Shown here piece by piece: positions 34,988-44,100 of a stretch of 64,000 bases of DNA (the stretch's first letter is position 1; every line of letters begins with the position of its first letter). Position numbers and translations under genes: made by a program. Origin of the DNA: DYJE01 sp041660385 (lineage in GTDB: Bacteria; Desulfobacterota; Desulfobacteria; Desulfobacterales; Desulfolunaceae); the NCBI GenBank assembly GCA_041660385.1, contig JBAZWJ010000015.1:29161-93160 (forward strand), written 5' to 3'. The notes under the pieces are model-generated. The model saw nothing but the letters and a program-made list of their open reading frames with translations. It was not told where the DNA came from and made no database searches.

Positions 34988-35062
34988 TGGGGCGTCGTCA
35001 AGCGGTAAGACACAGGATTTTGATTCCTGCATTCGGAGGTTCGAATCCTCCCGCCCCAGCCA
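34988..35062 (+). tRNA. tRNA-Gln (anticodon TTG), CCA encoded
   Basis: Seven-bp acceptor TGGGGCG with CGCCCCA, D arm with AGCGGTAAGA, anticodon loop TTTTGAT with anticodon TTG at the centre, T arm GGAGGTTCGAATCCTCC, discriminator G and encoded CCA (35060-35062). The U1-A72 first pair is characteristic of bacterial tRNA-Gln. It lies between ispE and prs with almost no spacing. Confidence 0.97.
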
Positions 35063-35102
35063 TTTGCAATTCGATTTAAAGTGCTCCGGGATAAAGGATA
35101 AA

Positions 35103-36044
35103 ATGAAAGATCTTTCGATATTTACCGGTAACTCCAATCCAGGCCTGGCTGATAAGGTTTCCAAGTATCTTTTCAAAAAACTTGGAAGCGCCAAGGTCAA
35201 CAGGTTCAGTGACGGTGAAATACAGATAGAAATTAAAGAGAATGTCCGTTCGAAAGATGTTTTCATCATTCAATCTACTTGTAACCCAGTGAATGATAAT
35301 CTCATGGAGCTTCTCCTGATGATAGATGCCATGCGGCGGTCATCTGCTTCGCGTATTACAGCGGTTGTTCCTTATTACGGATATGCAAGACAGGATAAGA
35401 AAGTAGCACCGCGTGTTCCCATTTCAGCAAAACTTATCGCTGATCTGCTGACAAACGCAGGTGCGAACAGGGTTATCACCATGGATCTTCATGCGGGACA
35501 GATTCAGGGCTTTTTCAATATCCCGGTTGATAATTTGTATGCAGCGCCAGTTCTTATTGATTTCATCCGTCAAAAATTCTGTGATAAGGACCTTGTTGTG
35601 GTTTCTCCGGATGCAGGCGGTGTGGAAAGGGCTCGTGCTTTTGCAAAAAGGCTTGACGCAGATCTTGCTATTGTTGACAAGAGAAGAGATAAGCCGAATG
35701 AAGCTAAGGCCATGGCGGTCATAGGAAATGTTTCTGATAAGATTGCCATTATTCTTGATGATATGGTCGATACTGCCGGTACCCTGACAGAAGCGTCCAA
35801 TGCAATTTGTGAAAAAGGTGCAAAAGAGGTTCATGCCTGTTGTGCTCATGCGGTCCTCTCCGGGCCTGCTGTTGAAAGAATAAAAGCCTCGGCTTTAAAA
35901 TCCCTTGTTACCACCGACACGATTCCATTGAGTGACGAAGCTGCCCAATGTGACAAGATAACAGTTCTGTCCATAGCACCTCTGGTTGGTGAAGCGATTA
36001 TCAGGAGCCATAGAGGCGATTCGGTTACCACATTATTTATTTGA
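35103..36044 (+). CDS. prs: ribose-phosphate pyrophosphokinase (PRPP synthase)
   Basis: Makes PRPP from ribose-5-phosphate and ATP for nucleotide, His and Trp synthesis. 313 residues. DLSIFTGNSNPGLADKVSKYL, FSDGEIQIEIKENVRSKDVF, PYYGYARQDKKVAPRVPISAKL, the flexible-loop and phosphate motifs ITMDLHAGQIQGFF and VVVSPDAGGVERARAFAKRL, and the PRPP loop ILDDMVDTAGTL are present. AAAGGA before ATG 35103 fixes the start; the open frame upstream runs through the tRNA. rplY and pth follow, the usual prs-rplY-pth order. Confidence 0.97.
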   Translation: MKDLSIFTGNSNPGLADKVSKYLFKKLGSAKVNRFSDGEIQIEIKENVRSKDVFIIQSTCNPVNDNLMELLLMIDAMRRSSASRITAVVPYYGYARQDKKVAPRVPISAKLIADLLTNAGANRVITMDLHAGQIQGFFNIPVDNLYAAPVLIDFIRQKFCDKDLVVVSPDAGGVERARAFAKRLDADLAIVDKRRDKPNEAKAMAVIGNVSDKIAIILDDMVDTAGTLTEASNAICEKGAKEVHACCAHAVLSGPAVERIKASALKSLVTTDTIPLSDEAAQCDKITVLSIAPLVGEAIIRSHRGDSVTTLFI

Positions 36045-36083
36045 TAGTTTTTTAAATGTATTGCGATTTAGGAGGATAATCTT

Positions 36084-36680
36084 TTGGAACTTTTCGAGCT
36101 GAAAGCAAATATAAGAACAAAGACAGGAAAAGGAATATCAAGGAAGATACGTCGAAATGATGGCATCCCTGCAATTCTTTACGGTCCGAAGACCGAACCC
36201 TTGATTCTTTCCGTTGGGGCCAAAGAGTTTGAGACGGCTTTCAAACTGAAAGAAAGTGCCCAGGTTATTGTAAGCCTGTCGGTAACTGATGAGCAAGGCG
36301 TTGAAACTAAAAAATGTCCAGCACTTGTTAAAGACGTGCAATTGTCTCCTCTTAAAAAAGAGCTTCTGCATGCCGATTTCCTGGAAATCGATTTAAACAA
36401 GAAAGTGAATGTGTTTGTTCCGGTTGAAACCTTTGGTAAATCAAAAGGGGTTGAATTCGGAGGTACACTTCAGGTTGCCAGGCGTGAACTTGAGGTACTT
36501 TGCCTTCCTCTCGATATTCCCCAGAGCATAAAACTCGATATAACGAATCTGGCTATGGGTGATTCGATCCATGTAAAAGATATCGTACGAGAAGGATTAG
36601 AAATTCCTTCTGATACCAATTTTACAGTTGTAACGGTTGTTGCGCCTAAGACAGCAGCAAAAGAAGAAGGCGGAAAATAG
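36084..36680 (+). CDS. rplY: 50S ribosomal protein bL25, Ctc form
   Basis: 198-residue two-domain form (general stress protein Ctc type) that binds 5S rRNA. The N-terminal L25 domain has RTKTGKGISRKIRRNDGIPAILYGP and LKKELLHADFLEIDLNKKVNVFVPV; the C-terminal TL5/Ctc domain follows with a Lys/Glu-rich tail. The start is TTG at 36084, supported by a perfect AGGAGG eight bases upstream. Located between prs and pth as in many bacteria. Confidence 0.95.
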   Translation: MELFELKANIRTKTGKGISRKIRRNDGIPAILYGPKTEPLILSVGAKEFETAFKLKESAQVIVSLSVTDEQGVETKKCPALVKDVQLSPLKKELLHADFLEIDLNKKVNVFVPVETFGKSKGVEFGGTLQVARRELEVLCLPLDIPQSIKLDITNLAMGDSIHVKDIVREGLEIPSDTNFTVVTVVAPKTAAKEEGGK

Positions 36681-36778
36681 TTTTCCGTATCTTGATAAAC
36701 GTTATGTGGGTCCATTAAGAATGTTCACACCGTTTATTATTGATCTTTTACATGAAACACACGTTTGATGGGGCTAAC

Positions 36779-37360
36779 ATGTCGGACAGAGAAACGACTT
36801 TAATTGCCGGTTTAGGTAATCCTGGTGAAAAATACGAACGAACTCGACATAACGCCGGTTTCTTTGTAATTGACCGACTTTCAGAAGAAAACTCAATCCC
36901 ACTGTCAAAACAGAAATTTGACCTTGTTTACGGACGAGGTAAGATCGGGGGATATGATGTGATTTTAGCAAAGCCCATGTCATACATGAACAAAAGTGGT
37001 TTTCCGCTCAGAAAACTTGCGGATTATATAGGACTTACAAGTGAGGATCTTTTCGTTATATATGACGATATTGATCTCATGTTTGAACGGATAAGGCTAA
37101 AGGATAAGGGAGGACATGGGGGTCATAATGGCATAAGATCTCTGATTGATGCCTTCGGAACACGTGATTTCCCTCGACTTCGTATCGGCATCGGACGCCC
37201 TGACGGTGAAAAAGACGTTACAGGACATGTACTGGGAAGATTTTCTGCAGAAGAAACAGAAATCATGAACAGTGTGGTCGAAAGAGCCGGCCAGGCAGTT
37301 GTCTCTGTTATTAAGGACGGCTTAACAGTGGCTATGAACAATTTTAATTGTTTGAGATAG
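36779..37360 (+). CDS. pth: peptidyl-tRNA hydrolase
   Basis: Releases tRNA from prematurely dropped peptidyl-tRNA. 193 residues from ATG 36779. TLIAGLGNPGEKYERTRHNAGFFVID includes the catalytic His of HNAG; AKPMSYMNKSG, VIYDDIDL and KGGHGGHNGIRSLIDAFGTRDFPRLRIGIG complete the family motifs. An in-frame ATG 13 codons upstream lies in unconserved sequence. It ends about 40 bases before hppA, after which an AATT-repeat spacer occurs. Confidence 0.95.
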   Translation: MSDRETTLIAGLGNPGEKYERTRHNAGFFVIDRLSEENSIPLSKQKFDLVYGRGKIGGYDVILAKPMSYMNKSGFPLRKLADYIGLTSEDLFVIYDDIDLMFERIRLKDKGGHGGHNGIRSLIDAFGTRDFPRLRIGIGRPDGEKDVTGHVLGRFSAEETEIMNSVVERAGQAVVSVIKDGLTVAMNNFNCLR

Positions 37361-37403
37361 TGATAGTGGTTTTAATTAATTAATTAATTTGATGGAGGTA
37401 GGA

Positions 37404-39425
37404 ATGGAAAATTTACCGTTGTTGTGTACTTACGCGGGTCTTGCCGGCGTGGTTTTTGCCATTGCCATGGCAATCGTCGTAAAGGCAGCTCCTGCTGGAA
37501 ACGAAAAAATGAACGAGATTGCAGATGCAATCAAAGCTGGTGCCATCGCTTATCTTAACAGACAAGCGAAAAGCATGGGCGTTGCGGGTATTGTCCTTGC
37601 CGCGATTATCTATTTTGCACCAGGCTATGGCCTTTATGCAACTGCCGGTTTCATTGTCGGTGCCCTTGCTTCTTTCATGGCAGGTTACATCGGAATGCGC
37701 GTTTCCGTAATTGCCAACGTAAGAACAGCTGAAGCATGCCGTCATGGTTTAAACTCCGGTCTTAGAATGGCTTTCAACGGTGGTACTGTTACAGGTATGA
37801 TCGTTGCTGGTCTTGCGTTGACCGTATGCGCTGGTCTTTACACTTACCTCGTAGGTGCAGGCGTTGAAGCAAAAGAAATCAACGTAGCCATGATCGCTCT
37901 TGGTTTTGGTGGTAGCTTGATTTCTATCTTCGCTCGTCTCGGCGGTGGTATCTTTACAAAAGGTGCTGACGTTGGTGCTGACCTTGTTGGTAAAGTAGAA
38001 GCCGGTATTCCTGAAGATGACCCCAGAAACCCTGCAACCATCGCTGACAACGTCGGTGATAACGTGGGTGACTGCGCCGGTATGGCTGCTGACCTTTTCG
38101 AAACCTATGCTGTTACAACTGTTGCTGCTATGGTTCTTGGCCAGATTCTTTTCCCGGAAAACGATATGGCAGTTATTCTTCCCCTTCTGCTTGGTGCCGT
38201 TTCGATTGTGGCTTCCGGTATCGCAACCTTCTTTGTACGTCTTGGCGAAAATGATGACTACATCATGGGCGCTCTTTACAAAGGAATGTTTGGAGCCGCC
38301 ATCATCGCTGCTGCAGCTTTCTTCTTCGTTTTCAAAAAAGTCGGCGCTATTGGCGATCTGACAGTAACTCAGCTTTATTCAAGTGCACTCGTTGGTCTTG
38401 TTCTAACTGTTGTTATCGTTATCATCACCGAGTTCTACACAGGTATCTACTCTCCTGTTAAAGGTATCGCTGAAGCATCAACCACAGGTCATGGTACAAA
38501 CATGATCGCTGGTCTTGCTGTAAGTATGGTATCTACTGCTGCACCTGTTCTTGCAATCTGCGCATCTATCTACACAGCTAATCACTATGCAGGTCTTTAC
38601 GGTATTGCTGTTGCAGCTGTTTCCATGCTCTCCATGACTGGTATGGTTATCGCTATCGACGCTTACGGCCCCATTACTGACAACGCTGGTGGTATTGCTG
38701 AAATGGCTGAAATGGACGAAGCTGTCCGCGCTGTTACAGATCCTCTTGATGCAGTTGGTAACACCACAAAAGCTGTAACCAAAGGTTACGCTATTGGTAG
38801 TGCTGCTCTTGCAGCCATGGTTCTTTTCTCAGCATACACACAGGAATTTGCTCATACTGGTAAAAAACTGACCTTCGACCTTTCACAGGTTGATGTTCTT
38901 ATCGGTCTCTTTATCGGTGGTCTTCTCCCTTACCTGTTTGGCGCAATGGCTATGAAAGCAGTTGGAAAAGCCGGACATGCTGTTGTTAAAGAAGTTCGTC
39001 GTCAGTTCAAAGAAATTCCAGGAATCATGGAAGGTACAGCGAAACCCGATTACGCAGCTTGCGTTGACATCGTAACAAAATTCGCTCTTTCTGAAATGGT
39101 GGTTCCTGCACTTCTGCCTGTTGTCGTTCCCGTTATCGTGGGTTTCGTTCTCGGGCCAGAAGCTCTGGGCGGTCTCCTTATCGGTAGTATCGTAACAGGT
39201 CTCTTTGTTGGTATCTCCATGACAACCGGTGGTGCTGCTTGGGACAATGCTAAAAAATACATTGAAAGCGGAAATTACGGCGGAAAAGGCAGCGATGCTC
39301 ATAAAGCAGCTGTAACCGGCGACACTGTAGGCGACCCCTACAAAGATACAGCTGGTCCCGCAATCAACCCGATGATCAAAATTCTTAACGTTGTTGCTCT
39401 TCTTCTCGTGCCTTTCATCGGGTAA
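37404..39425 (+). CDS. hppA: K+-independent membrane-bound proton-pumping pyrophosphatase
   Basis: Couples pyrophosphate hydrolysis to ion translocation across the cytoplasmic membrane. 673 residues, about 16 membrane segments. The substrate motif GADVGADLVGKVEAGIPEDDPRNPATIADNVGDNVGD is complete, as is GDTVGDPYKDTAGPAINPMIKI near the C-terminus. The K+ site reads GNTTKAVTKG, with Lys where K+-dependent enzymes have Ala, so it should be the K+-independent, H+-pumping class. ATG 37404 has GGAGG nearby. Codon use is biased to T-ending codons, typical of a highly expressed gene here. It would add proton motive force beside the complex I encoded 2 kb downstream. Confidence 0.96.
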   Translation: MENLPLLCTYAGLAGVVFAIAMAIVVKAAPAGNEKMNEIADAIKAGAIAYLNRQAKSMGVAGIVLAAIIYFAPGYGLYATAGFIVGALASFMAGYIGMRVSVIANVRTAEACRHGLNSGLRMAFNGGTVTGMIVAGLALTVCAGLYTYLVGAGVEAKEINVAMIALGFGGSLISIFARLGGGIFTKGADVGADLVGKVEAGIPEDDPRNPATIADNVGDNVGDCAGMAADLFETYAVTTVAAMVLGQILFPENDMAVILPLLLGAVSIVASGIATFFVRLGENDDYIMGALYKGMFGAAIIAAAAFFFVFKKVGAIGDLTVTQLYSSALVGLVLTVVIVIITEFYTGIYSPVKGIAEASTTGHGTNMIAGLAVSMVSTAAPVLAICASIYTANHYAGLYGIAVAAVSMLSMTGMVIAIDAYGPITDNAGGIAEMAEMDEAVRAVTDPLDAVGNTTKAVTKGYAIGSAALAAMVLFSAYTQEFAHTGKKLTFDLSQVDVLIGLFIGGLLPYLFGAMAMKAVGKAGHAVVKEVRRQFKEIPGIMEGTAKPDYAACVDIVTKFALSEMVVPALLPVVVPVIVGFVLGPEALGGLLIGSIVTGLFVGISMTTGGAAWDNAKKYIESGNYGGKGSDAHKAAVTGDTVGDPYKDTAGPAINPMIKILNVVALLLVPFIG

Positions 39426-39465
39426 TTGTAATATCTGATTCGTTCAGATTTACATTCTGAGTTAC

Positions 39466-39499
39466 AAAAGGGGTGTGGATTTTCCACGCCCCTTTTTTT
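39466..39499 (+). terminator. Rho-independent terminator of hppA
   Basis: GGGGTGTGGA (39470-39479) pairs with TCCACGCCCC (39483-39492; one G-U) around a TTT loop, followed by seven T. An A run precedes it. Confidence 0.93.
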
Positions 39500-39696
39500 A
39501 TTGAACGAAATGTTCACCTGTGGTATAACACTATGGTGTTTGATATTGTCTTACTAATAAAATTTATGAGTTCAGCACGATGGTCTGTTTGAAATCCATG
39601 ATGGTTAAATCACAAAATTTATTCCATTGAAAAAAGGTTGTGTTTTATGAACCATCATGGATTTTTTTGAATCGGCGTCTCTCACAGGTGGTGGAA

Positions 39697-40209
39697 ATGA
39701 CACAGGATTTGGCAAGAGAATTTCAAGTAGGAGATCTGGCGGTATATCCCGCGCATGGCGTGGGCCGGATCGAATCCATTGAGTCGCGAGAAATTGGTGG
39801 CGCAGATATGGATTTTTATATAATGAAAGTCCTTGAAAATGGAATGGTCATTATGATTCCGACCAGCAATGTTAAGTCCGTTGGTCTTCGGAGTTTGATA
39901 GGGGAGAAAGACATTCCCAAAGTATATGAGATCATCACGAAGAAGAAAGACTGCTCGCTTGATAATCAAACATGGAACAGGCGATACCGCGAATACATGG
40001 ACAAAATTAAAACCGGTTCGCTTTTTGATGTCGCTGAGGTTTTTCGCGATCTTTTTCTTCTGAGACTGACGAAAGATTTATCTTTTGGTGAAAGAAAGCT
40101 TCTCGATACTGCTCAAAGTTTGTTGCTTAAAGAGCTTTGTACAGCTAAAGATATGAGTGAAAAAGAGATGATGGCTGAAATAGAATCTTTGTTCGAGCAA
40201 CCAGCCTGA
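39697..40209 (+). CDS. CarD/CdnL-type RNA polymerase-binding regulator
   Basis: 170 residues. The N-terminal CarD/TRCF RNA-polymerase-interacting domain reads FQVGDLAVYPAHGVGRIESIESREI and MIPTSNVKSVGLRSLI. The C-terminal helical domain (WNRRYREYMDKIKTGSLFDVAEVFRDLF, RKLLDTAQSLLLKEL) is the DNA-binding part of CdnL proteins. These proteins stabilise open complexes at rRNA and other promoters. AGGTGG before ATG 39697 supports this start; an upstream in-frame Met at 39640 does not fit the family. It is 14 bases before rluD. Confidence 0.92.
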   Translation: MTQDLAREFQVGDLAVYPAHGVGRIESIESREIGGADMDFYIMKVLENGMVIMIPTSNVKSVGLRSLIGEKDIPKVYEIITKKKDCSLDNQTWNRRYREYMDKIKTGSLFDVAEVFRDLFLLRLTKDLSFGERKLLDTAQSLLLKELCTAKDMSEKEMMAEIESLFEQPA

Positions 40210-40223
40210 TAATCATTCATAAA

Positions 40224-41219
40224 TTGGATACAGTTACAGATAAAAATACTCAAGGCGTTTTTGCCCTCCAAGTCGATGAATTCGACACAGGCAAGCGCCT
40301 TGACGTTTTTATTACCGAAAAGATTGATTCGGTTCAACGATCACGGATCAGCGAATTGATTTCTAAAGGATGTATTCTTGTAAATGATGCACCCAAAAAA
40401 TCTTCCTATAGAATCAAACCACACGATGCTGTATCAGGTGTTATCCCACAGCTTGAAACCCATCACTTCAATCCTGAATACATTCCGTTAGACATTATCT
40501 TTGAGGATGAAGATATCCTTGTTATTAACAAGCAACCCGGGCTTGTCGTCCATCCTGCGCCTGGCCATTGGTCTGGTACCTTGGTCAACGGGCTGCTTTT
40601 TCATTATCCTGAAATTATTAAAGGCGAAAACGATTACCGCCCGGGAATAGTTCACAGGTTGGATATGGACACATCAGGTGTGATGATTGTTGCCAAAAAC
40701 CAAAAGTCTCTATTAGCATTATCGGAGTCATTTCAATCAAGACATGTAAAAAAAGAGTATATTGCTCTTGTTCATGGGCGGATGAGATTAGATGCAGGGG
40801 CGATTGATTCGCCTATAGGGAGACATCCGGTTGACAGAAAAAAAATGAGTGTTGACAGTCCAAGAGGAAAGCGGGCAGAAACCCATTTCAAGGTTGAAAA
40901 GAGATACAATCATTCGACGTTGATCCGGTGTGATATAAAAACAGGTAGAACTCATCAAATAAGGGTTCATTGCCAATCAATACACCACCCGATTGTGGGT
41001 GACCCTGTATATAATTCTTTGAAAGTGAATAATGGTAAGTCTCCGCATATCACCGAAATAAGCTTACTGAAAGACGCAAAGAGGCAAATGCTCCACTCTT
41101 TTAGACTGTCGGTACAGCATCCCTCAACAATGGAGGTGCAGGTATTTGAAGCCCCCATTCCTGCCGATATGGCTAATATTATCGAGAAATTGAGAAATTG
41201 CACTGTTTCTGATCATTAG
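40224..41219 (+). CDS. rluD: 23S rRNA pseudouridine synthase, RluD family
   Basis: 331 residues. An N-terminal S4 RNA-binding domain (GKRLDVFITEK, SRISELISKGCILVND) is followed by the RluA/RluD catalytic domain with GLVVHPAPGHWSGTLVNGLL, the catalytic-Asp motif RPGIVHRLDMDTSGVMIVAKN, KTGRTHQIRVH and a C-terminal HSFRLSVQHPSTMEVQVFEAPIP. Length and S4 domain fit RluD (helix 69 modification), though RluA-family paralogues cannot be excluded. The start is probably TTG 40224; no good ribosome site is seen. Follows carD closely. Confidence 0.9.
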   Translation: MDTVTDKNTQGVFALQVDEFDTGKRLDVFITEKIDSVQRSRISELISKGCILVNDAPKKSSYRIKPHDAVSGVIPQLETHHFNPEYIPLDIIFEDEDILVINKQPGLVVHPAPGHWSGTLVNGLLFHYPEIIKGENDYRPGIVHRLDMDTSGVMIVAKNQKSLLALSESFQSRHVKKEYIALVHGRMRLDAGAIDSPIGRHPVDRKKMSVDSPRGKRAETHFKVEKRYNHSTLIRCDIKTGRTHQIRVHCQSIHHPIVGDPVYNSLKVNNGKSPHITEISLLKDAKRQMLHSFRLSVQHPSTMEVQVFEAPIPADMANIIEKLRNCTVSDH

Positions 41220-41328
41220 GGCTGTGGTATTTCTTCGGTCGTCAGTAAAAACTTGGGTGTTGAAAACGCAAATAAAGTAAGGAAATTAATAAACTAAATC
41301 TTTTGTTTAAAATTAGCGACAAAAACCC

Positions 41329-41355
41329 CTTGACTTATCTTCTATTGTTTATAAT
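41329..41355 (+). promoter_or_regulatory. candidate promoter of the nuo operon
   Basis: A perfect TATAAT at 41350-41355 is preceded by CTTGAC/TTGACT (41329-41335) at 14-15 bases, shorter than ideal. It lies about 125 bases before nuoA in a 262-base gap. Confidence 0.4.
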
Positions 41356-41481
41356 AGTGTCCGAAATCCGTTTGTTGCAAGGCGGATTTTCTTCGCCTAC
41401 CATGTAAAATATTTAACAATTGGATAAACTCTATGGGAGGTGAGCTTCTGCTCTATCCAATGAGAATGGGAGGTCATTTGT

Positions 41482-41877
41482 ATGACTGAAAGCTGCCTCA
41501 CAGACTACATGTATATTACTTTATTCATGGTGGGAGGTTGTCTTGCCGTGTTTCTGCCCTTCGTCATATCGTATTTTATCAGACCAAAAACCACCGAGTA
41601 TGAACGATCTTTTCAAGCTTACGAATGCGGTGTTGAGCCTTTTAAACAAATGTGGGATTACCGTTTCGGTATTTCTTATTATCTGTATGCTCTGATTTTT
41701 CTGGCCTTCGATGTTGATGTTCTTTACCTGTTTCCCGTCGCTACGATTTACAATACGGATGCTGTAAGCGCAACCAGGGGAATCTCTGAGTTATTCATTT
41801 TCGTAGGAATCTTGTCGCTGGCCATCATTTACGCCTGGGTCAAAGGAGTTTTCACGTGGGAGAGGAAAATAAGATAA
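41482..41877 (+). CDS. nuoA: complex I subunit NuoA
   Basis: 131-residue membrane subunit at the heel of complex I, near the quinone site. Three membrane segments: YITLFMVGGCLAVFLPFVISYFI, then the conserved loop KTTEYERSFQAYECGVEPF, FGISYYLYALIFLAFDVDVLYLFP, and ELFIFVGILSLAIIYAWVKG. GGGAGG precedes the ATG. The last 22 bases overlap nuoB. It opens a run of twelve plus-strand genes that lacks nuoE, nuoF and nuoG. Confidence 0.95.
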   Translation: MTESCLTDYMYITLFMVGGCLAVFLPFVISYFIRPKTTEYERSFQAYECGVEPFKQMWDYRFGISYYLYALIFLAFDVDVLYLFPVATIYNTDAVSATRGISELFIFVGILSLAIIYAWVKGVFTWERKIR

Positions 41878-42449
41878 AAGGGATTAATACCTTCACGCAA
41901 TCGTTGCGGGAAGAGTATGAATGTGGGGCTGTTGAACATCAGGGTGCGATGCTGAGTCAGCTTCTCCTAACAGATAAAGTCCTTAAAGTATGTCAAGCCA
42001 ACTCGCTGTGGCCCATGACCTTCGGTCTTGCTTGTTGCGCCATTGAAATGATGGCCACCGGTATGGCACGGATCGATATGGCGAGATACGGTGCTGAAGT
42101 ATTCAGACCATCGGCTCGCCAGTGTGACCTCCTCATTATTTCAGGTACTGTTAACAAGAAAATGGCCCCTGCCGTTATAACCCTTTACGAACAGATGCCG
42201 TCGCCGAAATGGGTTATCGCCATGGGTAACTGCGCCATCTCCGGTGGACCTTTTGCGGTTGAAGAAAACTACAATGTTATAGAAGGGGTGGATCGGCTGA
42301 TACCTGTTGATGTCTATATTCCGGGATGCCCTCCAAGACCTGAGGCCTTGATTGAAGGTATATTGAAATTGCAGGAAAAAATTACTGGTGGCCGTCATCC
42401 CTGGCCTCAGAGAAAGATGCCAGCGAATCCGGAGGTTATCAAGATATGA
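41856..42449 (+). CDS. nuoB: complex I subunit NuoB (cluster N2)
   Basis: 197-residue peripheral subunit that holds the terminal [4Fe-4S] cluster N2, which passes electrons to quinone. Cluster ligands are visible: tandem Cys in TFGLACCAIEMM, Cys in GNCAISGGPF and Cys in PGCPPRPEALIEG. The adjacent MARIDMARYGAEVFRPSARQCDLL is highly conserved. The start is GTG 41856, inside the end of nuoA, which suggests coupled translation. Four bases overlap nuoC. Confidence 0.95.
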   Translation: MGEENKIKGINTFTQSLREEYECGAVEHQGAMLSQLLLTDKVLKVCQANSLWPMTFGLACCAIEMMATGMARIDMARYGAEVFRPSARQCDLLIISGTVNKKMAPAVITLYEQMPSPKWVIAMGNCAISGGPFAVEENYNVIEGVDRLIPVDVYIPGCPPRPEALIEGILKLQEKITGGRHPWPQRKMPANPEVIKI

Positions 42450-42958
42450 GCTTAGTGAACGATACGCTGGGGAAATTGAAAGCCGGTCAATTTGATGTTC
42501 TTGAATCCGATTATAAGAAAAGCGGATACCACCTTGAAGTGAAGTTGAACGAAACCCAGGTTCAGAATTTTGCAAGAATGATGTATGAAACCGAATTCTA
42601 TCTGGATTTTGTTACAGCTGTTCATGTGGCTCCTTGTTTTCAAGTCGTATATCAGTTTGCCCATTTTAATGAGGCATGCCGCATTAATGCAAAGGCCATG
42701 GCAAACGAAGCCAGAGAAATCCCAACTATTGCCGATGTTTTCCAAGGTGCAGAGTGGCATGAGCGTGAAACCCATGATTTTTACGGTGTTGTTTTCACGG
42801 GACACCCCGATCTTAGAACTCTGCTTTTGAGTGAAGAAGACGCTGACCTGAAACCACTCCTCAAGAAAGAAGATAAACTGGTAAGTGTTGAAACGATTAC
42901 AAGAAAATCAGAAGCGGAAGCTGAAAAGAAGCCTGTTAAAAAGAATATTGAAGAATAA
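42446..42958 (+). CDS. nuoC: complex I subunit NuoC (30 kDa)
   Basis: 170-residue peripheral-arm subunit without cofactors that supports NuoD and NuoB. The C-terminal signature EIPTIADVFQGAEWHERETHDFYGVVFTGHPDLRTLLL is clear. The N-terminal third is divergent, and the tail is a charged Lys/Glu segment. It is separate from NuoD, not fused as in E. coli. Overlaps nuoB by four bases. Confidence 0.93.
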   Translation: MSLVNDTLGKLKAGQFDVLESDYKKSGYHLEVKLNETQVQNFARMMYETEFYLDFVTAVHVAPCFQVVYQFAHFNEACRINAKAMANEAREIPTIADVFQGAEWHERETHDFYGVVFTGHPDLRTLLLSEEDADLKPLLKKEDKLVSVETITRKSEAEAEKKPVKKNIEE

Positions 42959-42976
42959 ACGTTCGGAGTGAATGTA

Positions 42977-44095
42977 ATGGCAACGATGACAAAATTTCAA
43001 ACCAATGACAAACATCGTTTCTTGCTGAACATGGGGCCTCAGCATCCTGCAACGCACGGAGTATTGCGCGTTATTCTTGAAATGGATGGTGAGTACGCCA
43101 TGGGAATCGATCCTGTTCTTGGTTATGGCCACAGAATGCAGGAAAAAATGGCAGAGTCCCGTGTGTGGCAAGGCTTTTATCCCAATACGGGCCGTATGGA
43201 CTATGTGGGGGCCATGCCGTTTAATCATGGTTACGTGGCCCTGATTGAGAGGATGGCAGGAATTGAGGTTCCTGAAAGGGCTGAGTACATTCGGGTGATT
43301 ACATCTGAAATGAACAGAATCTCCAGTCATCTTCTGGGGATCGGTGCCTATGTTCTTGATCTTGGGGCATTTACTCCCATTCTGTACGCCTTTGATGACC
43401 GTGAAGACATACTGGATGCTCTGGAAGATATCACCGGTTCCCGTCTGACTTACTGCTATTACAGAGTCGGTGGTGTACTCAAGGATATTGATGACACCTT
43501 TATCAAAAGGACCCGAGCTTTTATTGCCAATTTCCGTAAACGTATTCCCATGTTTAACGACCTTGTCACCGGCAATATCATCTTTATAAAAAGAACAGAA
43601 GGTGTGGGCATTATCACAGCGGATATGGCGAGACGTTATGGCGCCACAGGCCCAACTCTTCGTGGATCGGGAATTCCCTACGATATCAGAAAGAGTGAAC
43701 CATACTCTGTCTATTCCCATTTTGATTTCGACATTCCCACAGGAAAAAATGGAGATTCTCTTGATCGATATAACGTGAGAATCATGGAAATGGAACAGAG
43801 TTTGAGAATCATTGAACAGGCTCTTGATAAATTACCAGAGGGGCCTGTCCTCGCAAAACCAAAGAAAACAAAACTCCAGGAGGGTGATTGCAGCTTTTCC
43901 GTTGAAACAGCTCGTGGGGTTCTGACGTATTACCTGGTTGGAGATGGCAGCGAGGTACCATATAAGCTTAAGATCAGGGTCCCTTCGTTTTCAAATTTGA
44001 GTTTAATGGAAGAGATGTGCACAGGGATGCTCATCGCGGACCTTGTATCCGCCATGGGAAGTCTTGATCTGGTCATTCCGGAAATCGACAGGTAG
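42977..44095 (+). CDS. nuoD: complex I subunit NuoD (49 kDa)
   Basis: 372-residue peripheral subunit forming the quinone cavity with NuoB. MGPQHPATHGVLRVILEMDGE contains the conserved His of the quinone site; GYGHRMQEKMAE, RAEYIRVITSEMNRISSHLLG and ATGPTLRGSGIPYDIRKSEPY follow. The C-terminal SFSNLSLMEEMCTGMLIADLV and ends with EIDR as in all NuoD. ATG 42977 has CGGAG at a good distance; GTG 42968 would lie within the site. Confidence 0.96.
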   Translation: MATMTKFQTNDKHRFLLNMGPQHPATHGVLRVILEMDGEYAMGIDPVLGYGHRMQEKMAESRVWQGFYPNTGRMDYVGAMPFNHGYVALIERMAGIEVPERAEYIRVITSEMNRISSHLLGIGAYVLDLGAFTPILYAFDDREDILDALEDITGSRLTYCYYRVGGVLKDIDDTFIKRTRAFIANFRKRIPMFNDLVTGNIIFIKRTEGVGIITADMARRYGATGPTLRGSGIPYDIRKSEPYSVYSHFDFDIPTGKNGDSLDRYNVRIMEMEQSLRIIEQALDKLPEGPVLAKPKKTKLQEGDCSFSVETARGVLTYYLVGDGSEVPYKLKIRVPSFSNLSLMEEMCTGMLIADLVSAMGSLDLVIPEIDR

Positions 44096-44100
44096 GGTAT

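Noticed and set aside
34941..35102. N-terminal extension of prs through the tRNA
   Set aside because: The frame is open by chance across tRNA-Gln; AAAGGA and the conserved PRPP synthase N-terminus place the start at 35103.
37372..37390. AATT tandem repeat before hppA as a regulatory site
   Set aside because: A short AT-rich tetranucleotide run; no evidence beyond low complexity.
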